DNA of 64,000 bases from an uncultured Bacteroidales bacterium (GTDB lineage Bacteria; Bacteroidota; Bacteroidia; Bacteroidales; Bacteroidaceae). Within the stretch, counting starts at the first letter, position 1, and each line of letters starts with the position of its first letter. The position numbers were made by a program, and so were the translations under genes. Location: NCBI GenBank assembly GCA_902787555.1, contig CADAGO010000016.1, positions 1 through 64,000 of the forward strand. The letters run 5' to 3'. The notes below the pieces were generated by a model. It was not told the DNA's origin and made no database searches. It was given only the letters and a program-made list of their open reading frames with translations. Below, piece after piece: positions 14,648 to 24,392 of the stretch.

Positions 14648-17254
14648 ATGAAACGCTTACTACAAATGACCATGGCACTGCTGCTCACCGGAGCGGCAGT
14701 GGCTTTACATGCCCAGACGAAGGCAACCCTGCGCTTCGACACTGGCAAGACACATCAGCACATCACCGGCTTCGGCGGTTTTGTGTGTTCACCGCAGTTT
14801 ACCTACAACCACATGTCGGAGAGCGAAATCAAAAAGGTGTGGGGCAAGGGAAGCACCGTGGGCTGCAACATCATGCGGCTCTATATCCCCATCGGCAAGA
14901 ACTCGTGGGGACAGTCACTGAGCACCGCGAAACTCGCCAAACAGATGGGGCTGATTGTATTTGCATCGCCGTGGGGTCAGCCCGCAGAGTGGAAGACCAA
15001 CAATTCGAGCAGTGCGAAGAATCAGGACGGACAGGAAGGCCGTCTGAAACGTGAGAACTGGGCAGACTACGCAAAGTATCTCGATGACTATGTCACATAT
15101 ATGCGCCAAAACGGCGTAGAGCTCGACGCCATCTCCATACAGAACGAGCCCGACTGGCCAGCGGAGTATGCAGGATGCCTGTGGTCGGCAAGCGAAATGG
15201 CGGAGTTTGTCAAAACATACGGCCGACAGATCAACTGCAAGATAATGGCACCCGAAACCATCGGCAGTAGCGATGCATACGCCAATGCGCTCAACAATGC
15301 CAGTGTGCTCGATTGCTTCGATATCTACGGAGGGCATCAGTATGCAGGTATAGGTTCGGCATACAAGAACCTGGGCAAGAAGGGCAAGGAGATATGGATG
15401 ACCGAATATCTCATCAACTGGAACGAAGTGGAGAACAACGAGCGCAACTTCGACTTCAGCAAGGACTTCTTCAACTTCTATCGCGCCATCAACACGTGTA
15501 TGCTGGGCGACTTCAACGCATGGATTCACTACGCAGCCAAGCGCTACTACGCCATGATGGGCGATGGACAGCGCGGAGCCGGCAGCAGTGGCACCATCAC
15601 GAAGCGTGGCTATGTCATGGCGCATTTCGCACGATTCATAACAGGCATGACGCGCATCGAGGCATCGTTTACAGGCAGTGGCATGGAAGGGTCGTACTAC
15701 AAATCGGCGACAGGCGACACCATCGTGGCAGTACTCGCCAACAGCTCCGACCAGAGCGTATCGGTCACCGTCGACCTTCCGTTCTACACCGCCGGGGGCA
15801 AGGTATATACAACCAACCAGACGAAGAACCTCGCAGTGACGAACATCAATCCGGGCGCAGAGACCTGCCGACCTGTAGCAGAGGTGGCAGCACAGAGCGT
15901 TGTGACCCTGTGGTTTACGCGCAGCCGCGACCGCATGGCATCGAATATGAAAGGCGCTACGAAGCGGTTCGACCGCATCGAAGACATGACCCCGACGCGC
16001 TCTACGTTCGGCGTGAACTACAAACTCAGCGGGAAGACCAAAACGTTCGACCACGAGAACCCACTCATATCCCCACGCACCAACGCAGTGCTGGGCTACC
16101 TCGAACTATCGCAAAGGTTCGAACGCCTCGTGCTGAGCGTGAAGAAAGTGACCTCGGCATCCAACTATACATCGTCGCAGACCACGCTCCTGTATATTAA
16201 CCGCGAAGGAAAAGTGGCGAAGCACGACTATGGCGAAATCAGTCTCGAACAGCGCGAGAACTTTGAACTCACATTCGACATCTCGCCACGGACCCTCACC
16301 GACGGGTGCATCGGCATACTCTCGCTCACCAACAACAACTACAACTCGAAACTCAGCATCACCTTCGGTGACGTGTATCTCGCCAACGAGGGCGAATATT
16401 CAGCCACACTGAGCGGAGAATATGTAGCCGACGACAGTTACGTACTCGACTACACCAACGACCCCTCGTGCACAAGCATCGACATGACAGCCGTCACAAG
16501 CATCCCATCAGAACTTCAGTGGCTCAACATTTCGAACAAAGTGGTATACGTCAGCGATGGACAGGCAAGCGGTACGAACATCGTAGCAGGCGGATTATGT
16601 AAACGTCTGAATCTTTGGAACACAGGTGGCAACTTCCGACCGCTGACACCCTTCACAGCCGATGAAGCCACATACACCCCCGGCGATGCAAGCCACGACT
16701 ACGCATTCGTCATCCCATTCTCAGCACAGATACCGGCAGGATATGACGCATACATCATCAACGACGACCTCAGCATCGTAGAAATGCGCTCTATCCCATC
16801 CAACCGACCCGTGCTGCTGCTCCGCGAACAGGAAGATGGAATATTCATACGAGCCGAGGAAGTCAACAATGACAATGAAAGCGAAGAGATTCCCGACGTG
16901 ATGATCATCACACTGAGCGGAAGCGGCGACATCGCAGCCGAGCAATGCCCCATAACGGCAAAAGTGCGCTACACCTACGCGTCGATGACCCTCTACCCAG
17001 GCGACTATCTGCTGAATCCCGAGCGAATGGCATTCGAACGAGTAGAAAGCGAGACCAAAATCCCGCCATTCACCGTATATGCATTCCTCGACACCGACGC
17101 TGACACCGTAGCGCTCACACTCGATGATACCGCCATCAGCGAAATCACCGCCGACAGCGCCACCCGCCGCATCTACAACATCGTCGGACAACGCCGCGAC
17201 TCCCTCCAGCCCGGCATCAACATCGTCAACGGCGCCAAACTTCTCGTCAAATAA
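14648..17254 (+). CDS. Secreted GH30-family (glucuronoxylanase-like) glycoside hydrolase
   Basis: The protein has a signal peptide (cleaved near A-L-H-A-Q) and a GH30 catalytic domain at about 25-430, closest by eye to GH30 subfamily 8 xylanases that cut next to 4-O-methylglucuronic acid branches. The acid/base Glu is E167 in I-Q-N-E-P-D and the nucleophile E253 in W-M-T-E-Y; the K-R-G-Y-V-M-A-H-F-A-R-F segment is also typical. Residues 430-800 hold beta-rich modules I cannot name. The end (I-Y-N-I-V-G-Q-R, then G-I-N-I-V-N-G) resembles the Prevotella C-terminal sorting-like tail. I chose ATG 14648 over the upstream TTG 14624. Subfamily and substrate are inferred. Confidence 0.85.
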   Translation: MKRLLQMTMALLLTGAAVALHAQTKATLRFDTGKTHQHITGFGGFVCSPQFTYNHMSESEIKKVWGKGSTVGCNIMRLYIPIGKNSWGQSLSTAKLAKQMGLIVFASPWGQPAEWKTNNSSSAKNQDGQEGRLKRENWADYAKYLDDYVTYMRQNGVELDAISIQNEPDWPAEYAGCLWSASEMAEFVKTYGRQINCKIMAPETIGSSDAYANALNNASVLDCFDIYGGHQYAGIGSAYKNLGKKGKEIWMTEYLINWNEVENNERNFDFSKDFFNFYRAINTCMLGDFNAWIHYAAKRYYAMMGDGQRGAGSSGTITKRGYVMAHFARFITGMTRIEASFTGSGMEGSYYKSATGDTIVAVLANSSDQSVSVTVDLPFYTAGGKVYTTNQTKNLAVTNINPGAETCRPVAEVAAQSVVTLWFTRSRDRMASNMKGATKRFDRIEDMTPTRSTFGVNYKLSGKTKTFDHENPLISPRTNAVLGYLELSQRFERLVLSVKKVTSASNYTSSQTTLLYINREGKVAKHDYGEISLEQRENFELTFDISPRTLTDGCIGILSLTNNNYNSKLSITFGDVYLANEGEYSATLSGEYVADDSYVLDYTNDPSCTSIDMTAVTSIPSELQWLNISNKVVYVSDGQASGTNIVAGGLCKRLNLWNTGGNFRPLTPFTADEATYTPGDASHDYAFVIPFSAQIPAGYDAYIINDDLSIVEMRSIPSNRPVLLLREQEDGIFIRAEEVNNDNESEEIPDVMIITLSGSGDIAAEQCPITAKVRYTYASMTLYPGDYLLNPERMAFERVESETKIPPFTVYAFLDTDADTVALTLDDTAISEITADSATRRIYNIVGQRRDSLQPGINIVNGAKLLVK

Positions 17255-17277
17255 ACATAATGCGAGCACTCACAAAG

Positions 17278-17306
17278 AAGTCGTTCCAACCGGAACGACT
17301 TTTTTT
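17278..17306 (+). terminator. Terminator 1 after GH30 gene
   Basis: AAGTCGTTCC-AACC-GGAACGACTT is a perfect ten-pair stem followed by a T-run, 24 bases after the GH30 stop. Confidence 0.85.
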
Positions 17307-17361
17307 ACCTACACCCCCGAGTGCTCATATATATATAATAAGGTGTAAGTACAAACAAAAT

Positions 17362-17389
17362 AGCCGCTCCAGTTGGAACGGCTTTTTTT
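17362..17389 (+). terminator. Terminator 2 after GH30 gene
   Basis: AGCCGCTCC-AGTT-GGAACGGCT (one C-A mismatch) is followed by a T-run. Its core is closely related to terminator 1, so it looks like a duplicated terminator. It faces the converging oadB gene. Confidence 0.75.
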
Positions 17390-17457
17390 ATGTCTATCAC
17401 CCAAGCGCTCACGATATTTCACCAAAGTGAATCCGCTCACGCACGAGCGACTCAATC

Positions 17458-18726
17458 TTATCCAAGCATGCTGAGCAAAATACCCGCAGCGACAGCAGAA
17501 CCAATCACACCTGCCACGTTTGGACCCATAGCGTGCATCAACAGGAAGTTGTGCGGATTCGCTTTCTGGCCCTCGGTCTGGCTCACACGTGCTGCCATCG
17601 GCACTGCCGACACACCGGCTGAACCAATCAGTGGATTGATCTTCTCCTTCAGGAAGAGATTCATAATCTTAGCGAACAGGATACCTCCAGCCGATGCTAC
17701 GCCGAACGCTACAATACCCATGCAAAGGATGCTCAGCGTCTTGACATCAAGGAAGGTACTTGCGGTTGCAGTCGCTCCCACCGTAGTGCCCAGGAAGATA
17801 ACTACAATATTCATCAACTCGTTCTGTACCGTCTTTGCCAAACGGTCAACAACACCCGACTCCTTCATGAGGTTACCCAACATCAAGCATCCGATGAGCG
17901 GTGCAGCGTCGGGGAGGATGAACGCAACGACGATGGTGATAGCAATCGGGAAGATGATTTTCTCTGTCTTGCTCACTGAGCGAAGCTGTTTCATCTCAAT
18001 CATACGCTCCTTCTTGGTAGTAAGCAGTCGCATGATAGGAGGCTGAATCACCGGTACGAGTGCCATGTAGCTATACGCAGAAATGGCGATCGGACCCAAG
18101 AGATGTGGAGCCAGTTTCGTGGTGAGGAAGATCGATGTAGGACCGTCGGCTCCACCGATGATACCGATAGACGCTGCCTCATTACTCTCAAAACCGAGTG
18201 CATGAGCAGTGAGGAACGTAATAAAGATACCCAACTGGGCAGCCGCGCCGAGGAGGAAGCTCTTCGGGTTGGCAATCAACGGACCAAAATCGGTCATCGC
18301 ACCTACTCCAATGAATATGAGGCAAGGATACACGCCTGCCTTTACGCCTATGTACAATACATCGAGCAGTCCGCCCTCGGCGAGGACGTGACGGTAGCTA
18401 TGGTAGTATTCGCTCGCAGGATTGAGGAACTCATTGTTCCACATTTCTGTATGGAACATGTTCGCTCCGGGCAAGTTAGTAAGCAACATACCGAACGCTA
18501 TCGGCAGCAGGAGCAGAGGCTCATACTGCTTCTTGATGGCCAGCCAAAGCAGGAAACAGGCAATGGCAACCATGACCAAGTATTTCCAGCCTTCGCCTTG
18601 GAATACCTGAACGATGCCCATGCTGTCTAAGAACTTAGTGGACGCTTCACCGAAGTCAAAGCTATCCGCAAAGCAGCCCAACGACACAAGCATCAGCATG
18701 ATTAATAAACAAACTGTCTTTTTCAT
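17458..18726 (-). CDS. oadB: Sodium ion-translocating decarboxylase subunit beta
   Basis: This 422-residue inner-membrane protein fits the beta subunit of biotin-dependent decarboxylase sodium pumps (OadB/MmdB/GcdB). It couples decarboxylation of carboxybiotin to sodium export. After a hydrophobic N-terminus (M-K-K-T-V-C-L-L-I-M-L-M-L-V) come about nine to ten transmembrane segments. Family signatures include G-G-A-D-G-P-T-S-I-F, I-G-V-G-A-M-T-D-F-G-P and G-S-A-G-V-S-A-V-P-M-A. It is the last gene of the mce-mmdA-oadG-biotin-oadB operon, 21 bases after the biotin protein. The operon order suggests methylmalonyl-CoA as substrate; mmdB would be an equally valid symbol. Confidence 0.93.
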   Translation of the reverse strand: MKKTVCLLIMLMLVSLGCFADSFDFGEASTKFLDSMGIVQVFQGEGWKYLVMVAIACFLLWLAIKKQYEPLLLLPIAFGMLLTNLPGANMFHTEMWNNEFLNPASEYYHSYRHVLAEGGLLDVLYIGVKAGVYPCLIFIGVGAMTDFGPLIANPKSFLLGAAAQLGIFITFLTAHALGFESNEAASIGIIGGADGPTSIFLTTKLAPHLLGPIAISAYSYMALVPVIQPPIMRLLTTKKERMIEMKQLRSVSKTEKIIFPIAITIVVAFILPDAAPLIGCLMLGNLMKESGVVDRLAKTVQNELMNIVVIFLGTTVGATATASTFLDVKTLSILCMGIVAFGVASAGGILFAKIMNLFLKEKINPLIGSAGVSAVPMAARVSQTEGQKANPHNFLLMHAMGPNVAGVIGSAVAAGILLSMLG

Positions 18727-18747
18727 TGCATCAATACTTTACTCTTG

Positions 18748-19476
18748 TTATGCAATCTCAACGAGCGCATCGCCTACGTTGACCGATGCACCTTGCTGTA
18801 CGAAAATATTCTTCACTGTGCCGTCACATTCAGCCGTAATATCGTTGGCCATCTTCATAGCCTCCATCACAACGAGCACTTCACCCTTCTTGACTGCCTG
18901 TCCGGTAGATACCTTTACAGCAGTAATGGTGCCAGGAAGCGGAGCATTGACAGTTTTTGCACCGGCTGCAGGCTTAGCGGCTGGAGCTGCAGCAGCTGCA
19001 GGAGCAGCTTTCGGCGCAGCGGGAGCAGCCTTAGGAGCAGGAGCAGCAGCTGCAGGCGCAGCCACACCCTCAAGCTCGACAAGCACGTCGCCTTGGTTCA
19101 CAGACTGACCCACCTGAGCAACAATTGCCTTCACGGTGCCGTCAGCCTCAGCAGTAATGTTATTCTCCATCTTCATAGCCTCCATCGTCATCACAACATC
19201 ACCCTTCTTTACCTTATCTCCTACCTTCACGAGAATCTTAGTGATGTTACCTGGGAGCGGAGCAGAGATTTTTGCACTTGCAGCAGTCATTGGAGCTGCA
19301 GCGGCAGGAGCAGCGATAGCAGCAGGACGTGCCATCGCAGAAGCTTTCGGCGCTTCGTGCTCAACTTCAACACTATATGTATTGCCATTTACGGTAACCT
19401 GAACCATATTGCCATCCTGCTCTTCCACAGTGGCTGAATATTCAGTACCATTTATCTTGAATTTAAAATCTTTCAT
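18748..19476 (-). CDS. Biotin carrier protein with two biotinyl domains
   Basis: The 242-residue protein carries carboxybiotin between the carboxyltransferase and the membrane pump. It has two complete biotinyl domains: residues 68-137 with E-A-M-K-M (biotinyl Lys102) and 174-242 with E-A-M-K-M (Lys208). Both keep the surrounding strands (A-P-L-P-G and G-D-V/G-D-A-L-V-E). An N-terminal region (1-42) matches the usual carrier start. Two Ala/Pro linkers (41-66 and 138-172) join the parts. Family members normally have one such domain and about 140 residues, so this one is an internal duplication. It sits between oadG and oadB. Confidence 0.92.
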   Translation of the reverse strand: MKDFKFKINGTEYSATVEEQDGNMVQVTVNGNTYSVEVEHEAPKASAMARPAAIAAPAAAAPMTAASAKISAPLPGNITKILVKVGDKVKKGDVVMTMEAMKMENNITAEADGTVKAIVAQVGQSVNQGDVLVELEGVAAPAAAAPAPKAAPAAPKAAPAAAAAPAAKPAAGAKTVNAPLPGTITAVKVSTGQAVKKGEVLVVMEAMKMANDITAECDGTVKNIFVQQGASVNVGDALVEIA

Positions 19477-19504
19477 CGAATATTATCTGTTTAACGATTA
19501 TTAC

Positions 19505-19873
19505 TTAATGAGTTAACACATGGGGATTCAACTCATGATGCCATGCTGAATTGGGCGTGTGATGAATAGTAACCACATTGCTCTCCTCGTCGTGTACGTT
19601 CTGGAAATAGAGGTACAAAGCGGTAGCAACGGCTGCCTTGTCTGCATCGCTAGCGGATGCAACCGGCAGAGCAGCTGCCTTCGCAGGCTGCTCAGCGACC
19701 TTAGCCACCTTCGGAGCCTTATTCCCTGTGAGACGAGACACAACGCCAAAAGCAATAAGTACGAACACCAGGACGAGCAACACTGTGAATACCACACCGA
19801 AACCCATACCCGTACGTGCCCATGCATCAGCCCATACTACGTCTGCTAATATATACAACATAATACTTACCAT
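19505..19873 (-). CDS. OadG-type gamma subunit of decarboxylase sodium pump
   Basis: The 122-residue protein has one transmembrane helix (about residues 22-43: G-M-G-F-G-V-V-F-T-V-L-L-V-L-V-F-V), then an Ala/Pro/Lys-rich linker and a short soluble tail with A-A-V-A-T-A-L-Y-L-Y-F. This fits OadG/MmdD, the subunit that holds the carboxyltransferase and beta subunit together. It is larger than minimal OadG (about 80 residues), as is usual in Bacteroidota. It lies between the carboxyltransferase and the biotin carrier genes. Confidence 0.85.
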   Translation of the reverse strand: MVSIMLYILADVVWADAWARTGMGFGVVFTVLLVLVFVLIAFGVVSRLTGNKAPKVAKVAEQPAKAAALPVASASDADKAAVATALYLYFQNVHDEESNVVTIHHTPNSAWHHELNPHVLTH

Positions 19874-19907
19874 TTAGCGATTACAATTAACTGTGTACAA
19901 TGATAGA

Positions 19908-21479
19908 CTACAATGGAATATTACCATGTTTCTTAGCAGGGTTCGTCAACTTCTTGTCAGCAAGCTGAGCAAGCGCACGAATTATGCGGAAACGAGTGTT
20001 GCGAGGCTCAATGACATCATCGATATAACCGTATTTAGCAGCATTGTATGGATTGGCAAAGAGCTTGGTGTACTCATCTTCCTTCTCCTGAATGAATGCC
20101 TTAGCCTCTTCAGCCTTACCTTCCTCCTTCAGAGCCTTAGCTTCCTTCGCGTAGAGAACAGCGGCAGCACCAGCAGCACCCATCACAGCGATTTCAGCTG
20201 AAGGCCATGCATAGTTCATATCACCACGAAGCTGCTTACAGCTCATCACGATATGAGAACCGCCATAAGACTTACGCAACGTAACGGTTACCTTAGGAAC
20301 TGTACATTCACCGTAAGCATACAGCAATTTCGCACCATGCAGGATGACAGCATTGTACTCCTGACCCGTGCCGGGGAGGAATCCTGGAACATCTACGAGA
20401 GTAACGATCGGAATATTGAACGCATCACAGAAGCGAACGAAACGCGCTCCCTTGCGAGATGCATTACAGTCAAGCACACCAGCGAGTGCCTTCGGCTGAT
20501 TTGCAACGATACCTACAGACTCACCGTTAAAGCGCGCGAAACCGACGATGATATTGCGAGCATAGTCCTTCTGCACTTCGAAGAATTCACCATTATCCAC
20601 AATAGCACCTATCACCTCATACATGTCATACGGCATGTTAGGATTGTCAGGTATGATCTCATTGAGATAATCGTCCTTACGATCAATAGGATCTGTGCAC
20701 TCTACGCGCGGAGTCTTCTCAAGATTATTCTGAGGAATGTAGCTCAGCAGCTGTTTGATCATCGCCATAGCCTCCTCTTCCGTCTTCGCCGTAAAGTGGG
20801 TAACACCCGACTTAGTTGAGTGAACAGACGCTCCGCCAAGTTCTTCCTGAGTAACTACCTCACCAAGAACAGTCTTTACAACGGCAGGACCAGTAAGGAA
20901 CATATATGATGTGTTTTCCATCATCAAGGTGAAGTCTGTCAATGCTGGGGAATAAACCGCTCCGCCTGCACACGGACCTAAAATACCAGATATCTGTGGA
21001 ATAACACCGCTAGCGAGGATGTTACGCTCAAATATCTCTGAATATCCGGCGAGAGCGTTAATTCCTTCCTGAATACGAGCACCACCCGAGTCGTTCAGAC
21101 CGATAACAGGTGCACCCATCTTCATCGCCATATCCATCACCTTACAGATCTTGAGTGACATAGTCTCTGAAAGTGAACCGGCATTTACGGTAAAGTCCTG
21201 TGCAAATACATATACAAGACGACCGTTGACCGTACCGCAACCTGTTACGACACCATCTCCGTCATATTGCTTCTTCTCCATTCCGAAGTTATGACAACGG
21301 TGAGTGACAAACATGTCCATTTCCTCAAAGCTACCTTCATCAAGCAGTAATGCTATACGCTCGCGAGCTGTATATTTACCTTTCTCATGTTGCTTCTGGA
21401 TAGCCTTTTCACCACCACCCAAACGTGCTTTCTCACGTTTTTCAACAAGTTCCTTGATTTTTTCTGATTGAATACTCAT
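19908..21479 (-). CDS. mmdA: Methylmalonyl-CoA decarboxylase alpha / acyl-CoA carboxyltransferase
   Basis: The 523-residue protein is a full-length carboxyltransferase of the crotonase fold with the two typical halves. N-half signature: [11 protein letters not shown]; then [12 protein letters not shown]-half: D-V-P-G-F-L-P-G-T and Y-G-G-S-H-I-V-M. It moves the carboxyl group of methylmalonyl-CoA to biotin, giving propionyl-CoA. I chose M-S-I-Q-S-E-K (ATG 21479) rather than the 17-codon longer frame, which would overlap mce. The mce gene directly upstream supports methylmalonyl-CoA as substrate; propionyl-CoA carboxylase would look similar, but oadB and oadG favour the pump. Confidence 0.93.
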   Translation of the reverse strand: MSIQSEKIKELVEKREKARLGGGEKAIQKQHEKGKYTARERIALLLDEGSFEEMDMFVTHRCHNFGMEKKQYDGDGVVTGCGTVNGRLVYVFAQDFTVNAGSLSETMSLKICKVMDMAMKMGAPVIGLNDSGGARIQEGINALAGYSEIFERNILASGVIPQISGILGPCAGGAVYSPALTDFTLMMENTSYMFLTGPAVVKTVLGEVVTQEELGGASVHSTKSGVTHFTAKTEEEAMAMIKQLLSYIPQNNLEKTPRVECTDPIDRKDDYLNEIIPDNPNMPYDMYEVIGAIVDNGEFFEVQKDYARNIIVGFARFNGESVGIVANQPKALAGVLDCNASRKGARFVRFCDAFNIPIVTLVDVPGFLPGTGQEYNAVILHGAKLLYAYGECTVPKVTVTLRKSYGGSHIVMSCKQLRGDMNYAWPSAEIAVMGAAGAAAVLYAKEAKALKEEGKAEEAKAFIQEKEDEYTKLFANPYNAAKYGYIDDVIEPRNTRFRIIRALAQLADKKLTNPAKKHGNIPL

Positions 21480-21513
21480 TTTATTTTCTATTTGACGATT
21501 TACGATTCTACTA

Positions 21514-21924
21514 TTACTTCTTTGGCTCACAGAGTTCAGTAAGAATACCTGCGGTTGACTTTGGATGCAAGAATCCGATCATCATGTTCTCAGCACCTGG
21601 ACGAGGAGCCTTGTCAATAAGACGGATTTCCTTACCTTCACATTCTACGAGTGCTTCAGCTACTCCGTCTTCTACAGCGAATGCTACATGATGAACACCC
21701 TTACCACCTTTCTCAAGCCATTTCGCAACAGCCGATTCAGGAGATGTTGGTTCAAGAAGTTCTAATTTTACTTCGCCTACCTTCAAGAAAGCAGTCTTTA
21801 CTTTCTGGTCAGCTACTTCTTCTACTGCATAACACTTGAGACCTAATACGTTCTCAAAATAAGGGAGCACTGCATCGATGCTCTCAACACCTATTCCAAG
21901 GTGATCAATACGTGAAATTTTCAT
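21514..21924 (-). CDS. mce: Methylmalonyl-CoA epimerase
   Basis: The 136-residue protein is full length for this vicinal-oxygen-chelate enzyme, which interconverts (R)- and (S)-methylmalonyl-CoA. It begins [14 protein letters not shown] with the metal-binding His, keeps [12 protein letters not shown] in the second half, and ends with a [14 protein letters not shown] motif. It is the first gene of the pump operon, which is what the succinate-to-propionate route needs. Confidence 0.95.
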   Translation of the reverse strand: MKISRIDHLGIGVESIDAVLPYFENVLGLKCYAVEEVADQKVKTAFLKVGEVKLELLEPTSPESAVAKWLEKGGKGVHHVAFAVEDGVAEALVECEGKEIRLIDKAPRPGAENMMIGFLHPKSTAGILTELCEPKK

Positions 21925-22029
21925 TTTGTTGATAAATTAAATGATTTATGTTCGTTTGAATGCTTTAACAATCAAAAAAAATGCCTGACTCTCGCGGCAT
22001 ATTCTTGGGGATGCACGCAAAAAGTCAAG

Positions 22030-22061
22030 CAAAGTTACGCTTTTTTTCTCATATGAGAAAA
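22030..22061 (-). promoter_or_regulatory. Promoter of the mce-mmd operon with 18-bp palindrome
   Basis: On the minus strand TAACTTTG (22037-22030) is a perfect -7 box. The place of the -33 box falls inside the perfect palindrome TTTTCTCATATGAGAAAA (22044-22061). This position suits a repressor or activator site controlling the operon; the leader is about 100 bases. Confidence 0.6.
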
Positions 22062-22086
22062 TGTTAAGCGACAAAAACGTATTTAT

Positions 22087-23190
22087 TTACAAAATTCCTT
22101 TACTTGAAGGAAGTTCATAATTGAAAATGTCACGTCGGATTGCCATTTTAATGGAACGCGCCACCGCTTTGAAGATTCCTTCAATCTTGTGATGCTCGTT
22201 CTCTCCTTCGGCTTTGATGTTCAGGTTCATCTTCGCAGCATCGCTGAACGATTTGAAGAAATGCAGGAACATTTCTGTTGGGAAATCTCCTATCATTTCG
22301 CGATGAAATTCCACATCCCACACCAACCAGGAACGACCTCCGAAATCGAGGGCTACCTGGCACAAGCAATCATCCATAGGAAGTGTGTATCCATAACGCT
22401 CTATTCCACGTTTGTCGCCCAATGCTTGCCTGATGCACTCACCCAATACGATACCTGTATCCTCAATGGTGTGATGTTCATCGACATTCAGGTCGCCTTT
22501 CACCTTCACATCGAGGTCAATTCCTCCGTGCTTCGATATCTGCTCCAACATGTGGTCGAAGAATCCAATACCTGTATCGATGCAGCCTTTTCCACTACCG
22601 TCGAGGTTCACCTTCACATAGACATCTGTCTCCTTTGTCTGACGGTGCATCTCAGCCACACGTTCACCTGCATAGACTATTTCCGTCGCCTGCTGCCAGT
22701 TGTCCACAAGAGTCACATGAGGTTCGTCAAGACCTTCAGTAAACCTGCTCTTTAGGATGATGGCCTTGCAGCCTAAGTTTTTGGCAAGCTGGGCATCAGT
22801 CGCTCTATCCCCTATCACATAACTGCCCGACAAGTCGTAGTCACCACCCAAATAGTCGGTCAGCATGCCGATACCAGGCTTGCGGGTCGGCAGGTTGTCT
22901 TCTGGATAGGAGGCATCGATGCGGATATCGTCAAACTCCACTCCCTCCATCTTCAAGGTATGCAGCATCAGGGTCTGAAACTGGTCGAACACTTCCTGCG
23001 GATTGGCTGGTGTTCCCAAACCGTCCTGATTGGTCACCATCACAAACTCATAGTCGGTTTTCTTGCGAAGAAAACTCAGGCTACTGATGACATACGGAAG
23101 GTACCTGAACTTCTCGACGGTATCGATTTGTTCATCAGCCGGTTCTTCCAAGATTGTTCCGTCACGATCGATGAATAACACTTTCTTCAT
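22087..23190 (-). CDS. hisB: Bifunctional histidinol-phosphatase / imidazoleglycerol-phosphate dehydratase
   Basis: The 367-residue protein has both HisB activities. Residues 1-165 form a HAD phosphatase (F-I-D-R-D-G-T-I with D8 and D10). Residues 175-367 form the dehydratase, with paired metal motifs [11 protein letters not shown] and D-E-H-H-T-I-E-D-T and the late H-F-F-K-S-F. It catalyses two steps of histidine synthesis in the cytoplasm. It is the last gene of the minus-strand his cluster, 28 bases after hisC. Confidence 0.96.
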   Translation of the reverse strand: MKKVLFIDRDGTILEEPADEQIDTVEKFRYLPYVISSLSFLRKKTDYEFVMVTNQDGLGTPANPQEVFDQFQTLMLHTLKMEGVEFDDIRIDASYPEDNLPTRKPGIGMLTDYLGGDYDLSGSYVIGDRATDAQLAKNLGCKAIILKSRFTEGLDEPHVTLVDNWQQATEIVYAGERVAEMHRQTKETDVYVKVNLDGSGKGCIDTGIGFFDHMLEQISKHGGIDLDVKVKGDLNVDEHHTIEDTGIVLGECIRQALGDKRGIERYGYTLPMDDCLCQVALDFGGRSWLVWDVEFHREMIGDFPTEMFLHFFKSFSDAAKMNLNIKAEGENEHHKIEGIFKAVARSIKMAIRRDIFNYELPSSKGIL

Positions 23191-23218
23191 GATACTATGG
23201 GGATTAGAGATGATACTT

Positions 23219-24253
23219 TTATTGATAGACTCTCAGCGCACCAAGCAGCTGCGTGTTTTCCTCCTTCGTGCCTATCGTCACACGCAGGCAGTTACCACAG
23301 AGATGCACAGCGTTACGGTTGCGCACAATGATGCCCTTGTCCACCAAATAGCTATAGATGCGGTTGGCATCAGTCACTTTGGCAAGGAAGAAGTTTGCAT
23401 TCGACGGATAAACCTGCTCACACAGCGGGAGCTGGGCAAAAGCCTGCATCACCGTCGTTCGCTCGTCAAGGATGAGGTTCACTCGCTGACACACTTTCGA
23501 CATGCCGTCAGTCAGCAACTCCATCGCTTTCTGCTGCGTCAGTTCGTTCACATTATAGGGATACTTCACCTTGTTGAACAGCGCAATGATTTCTTTCGAC
23601 GCAAACGCCATACCCAGACGAATGGCTGCGTGTCCGTATGCCTTCGAGAATGTGTTATAGACAATCAGGTTCTCGTATTTCCCGATGTCAAATCGGAAAG
23701 GACGTTGTTGGGAGAAATCCGAATAGGCTTCGTCAACAATCACAATTCCCTTGAACCGCTCGATCACCTTCACGATTTCCTCACGGCAGATGTCATTTCC
23801 CGTCGGATTGTTGGGCGAACAGAGGAAGATGAGCTTCGTGTGCTGGTCGCATGCTTTCAGCAGCTGATCGGCATTGGTTTGGAAATGCTCATCGAGCGCC
23901 ACCTTGCGATACTCCACATCGTTGATGTTGGCACACACCTCGTACATGCCGTAGGTAGGGTCGATTGCTACCACGTTGTCCACACGTGGTTCACAGAACA
24001 CACGGAACACCAGGTCGATAGCTTCGTCCGACCCGTTACCGAGGAATATGTTCTCAGCCCGCACCTGCTTCACCACAGCTATCTGCTGCTTCAGTTTCTC
24101 CTGCAGCGGATCGGGATAGCGATTCAGCGGAGAGCCATACGGGTTCTCATTCGCATCGAGAAACACCGATGCCGTCTTTCCCTTGTACTCGTCGCGTGCC
24201 GAGCTGTAGGGCTTCAGTTGTTGTATGTTTTTTCTGACTAATGATTCAATCAT
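23219..24253 (-). CDS. hisC: Histidinol-phosphate aminotransferase
   Basis: The 344-residue PLP enzyme is the usual length for HisC. It shows N-E-N-P-Y-G-S-P near the start, [27 protein letters not shown] and the PLP-lysine site N-T-F-S-K-A-Y-G. It converts imidazole acetol phosphate to histidinol phosphate. It follows hisD after 106 bases that hold a GC-rich palindromic repeat, so readthrough between the two may be affected. Confidence 0.95.
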   Translation of the reverse strand: MIESLVRKNIQQLKPYSSARDEYKGKTASVFLDANENPYGSPLNRYPDPLQEKLKQQIAVVKQVRAENIFLGNGSDEAIDLVFRVFCEPRVDNVVAIDPTYGMYEVCANINDVEYRKVALDEHFQTNADQLLKACDQHTKLIFLCSPNNPTGNDICREEIVKVIERFKGIVIVDEAYSDFSQQRPFRFDIGKYENLIVYNTFSKAYGHAAIRLGMAFASKEIIALFNKVKYPYNVNELTQQKAMELLTDGMSKVCQRVNLILDERTTVMQAFAQLPLCEQVYPSNANFFLAKVTDANRIYSYLVDKGIIVRNRNAVHLCGNCLRVTIGTKEENTQLLGALRVYQ

Positions 24254-24283
24254 AAAACCTCTCTCTTATTCAATAGTCTTTAC

Positions 24284-24334
24284 ACCCCCTTCAGTTCCCC
24301 CGTTATCGGGGGACAGAACCCCCAAAGGGGAGAG
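24284..24334. repeat. GC-rich palindromic repeat between hisD and hisC
   Basis: The stretch contains TCCCCCG-TTAT-CGGGGGA, a perfect seven-pair hairpin, flanked by CCCCCT and CCCCCAAAGGGGAG blocks. It belongs by eye to the same CCCC/GGGG repeat family as 24356-24392, 28228-28262, 51074-51106 and 63820-63993. Confidence 0.65.
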
Positions 24335-24355
24335 GATAATAATCAATACATTCTA

Positions 24356-24392
24356 TCCCCTACTCCCCTTTTTGGGAGGGGGCGGGGGATGT
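24356..24392. repeat. GC-rich palindromic repeat overlapping hisD 3' end
   Basis: CTCCCC-TTTTT-GGGAGGGGG lies across the hisD stop codon, so the last ten codons of hisD (T-S-P-A-P-S-Q-K-G-E) are read from the repeat. Confidence 0.65.

Noticed and set aside
14915..16054. 379-codon minus-strand frame inside the GH30 gene
   Set aside because: It is antisense to a gene with intact catalytic motifs; the GC-rich codon use of the real gene opens the opposite strand.
17401..17450. CTCACG motifs as further 42-bp units
   Set aside because: CTCAC occurs at 17408 and 17436, but the step is 28 bases and the rest of the unit does not match.
22000..22030. Riboswitch in the leader of the mce operon
   Set aside because: Only a five-pair hairpin (ATGCC/GGCAT) is visible and no known cobalamin-type pattern can be recognised, although a B12 link would be plausible for methylmalonyl-CoA genes.
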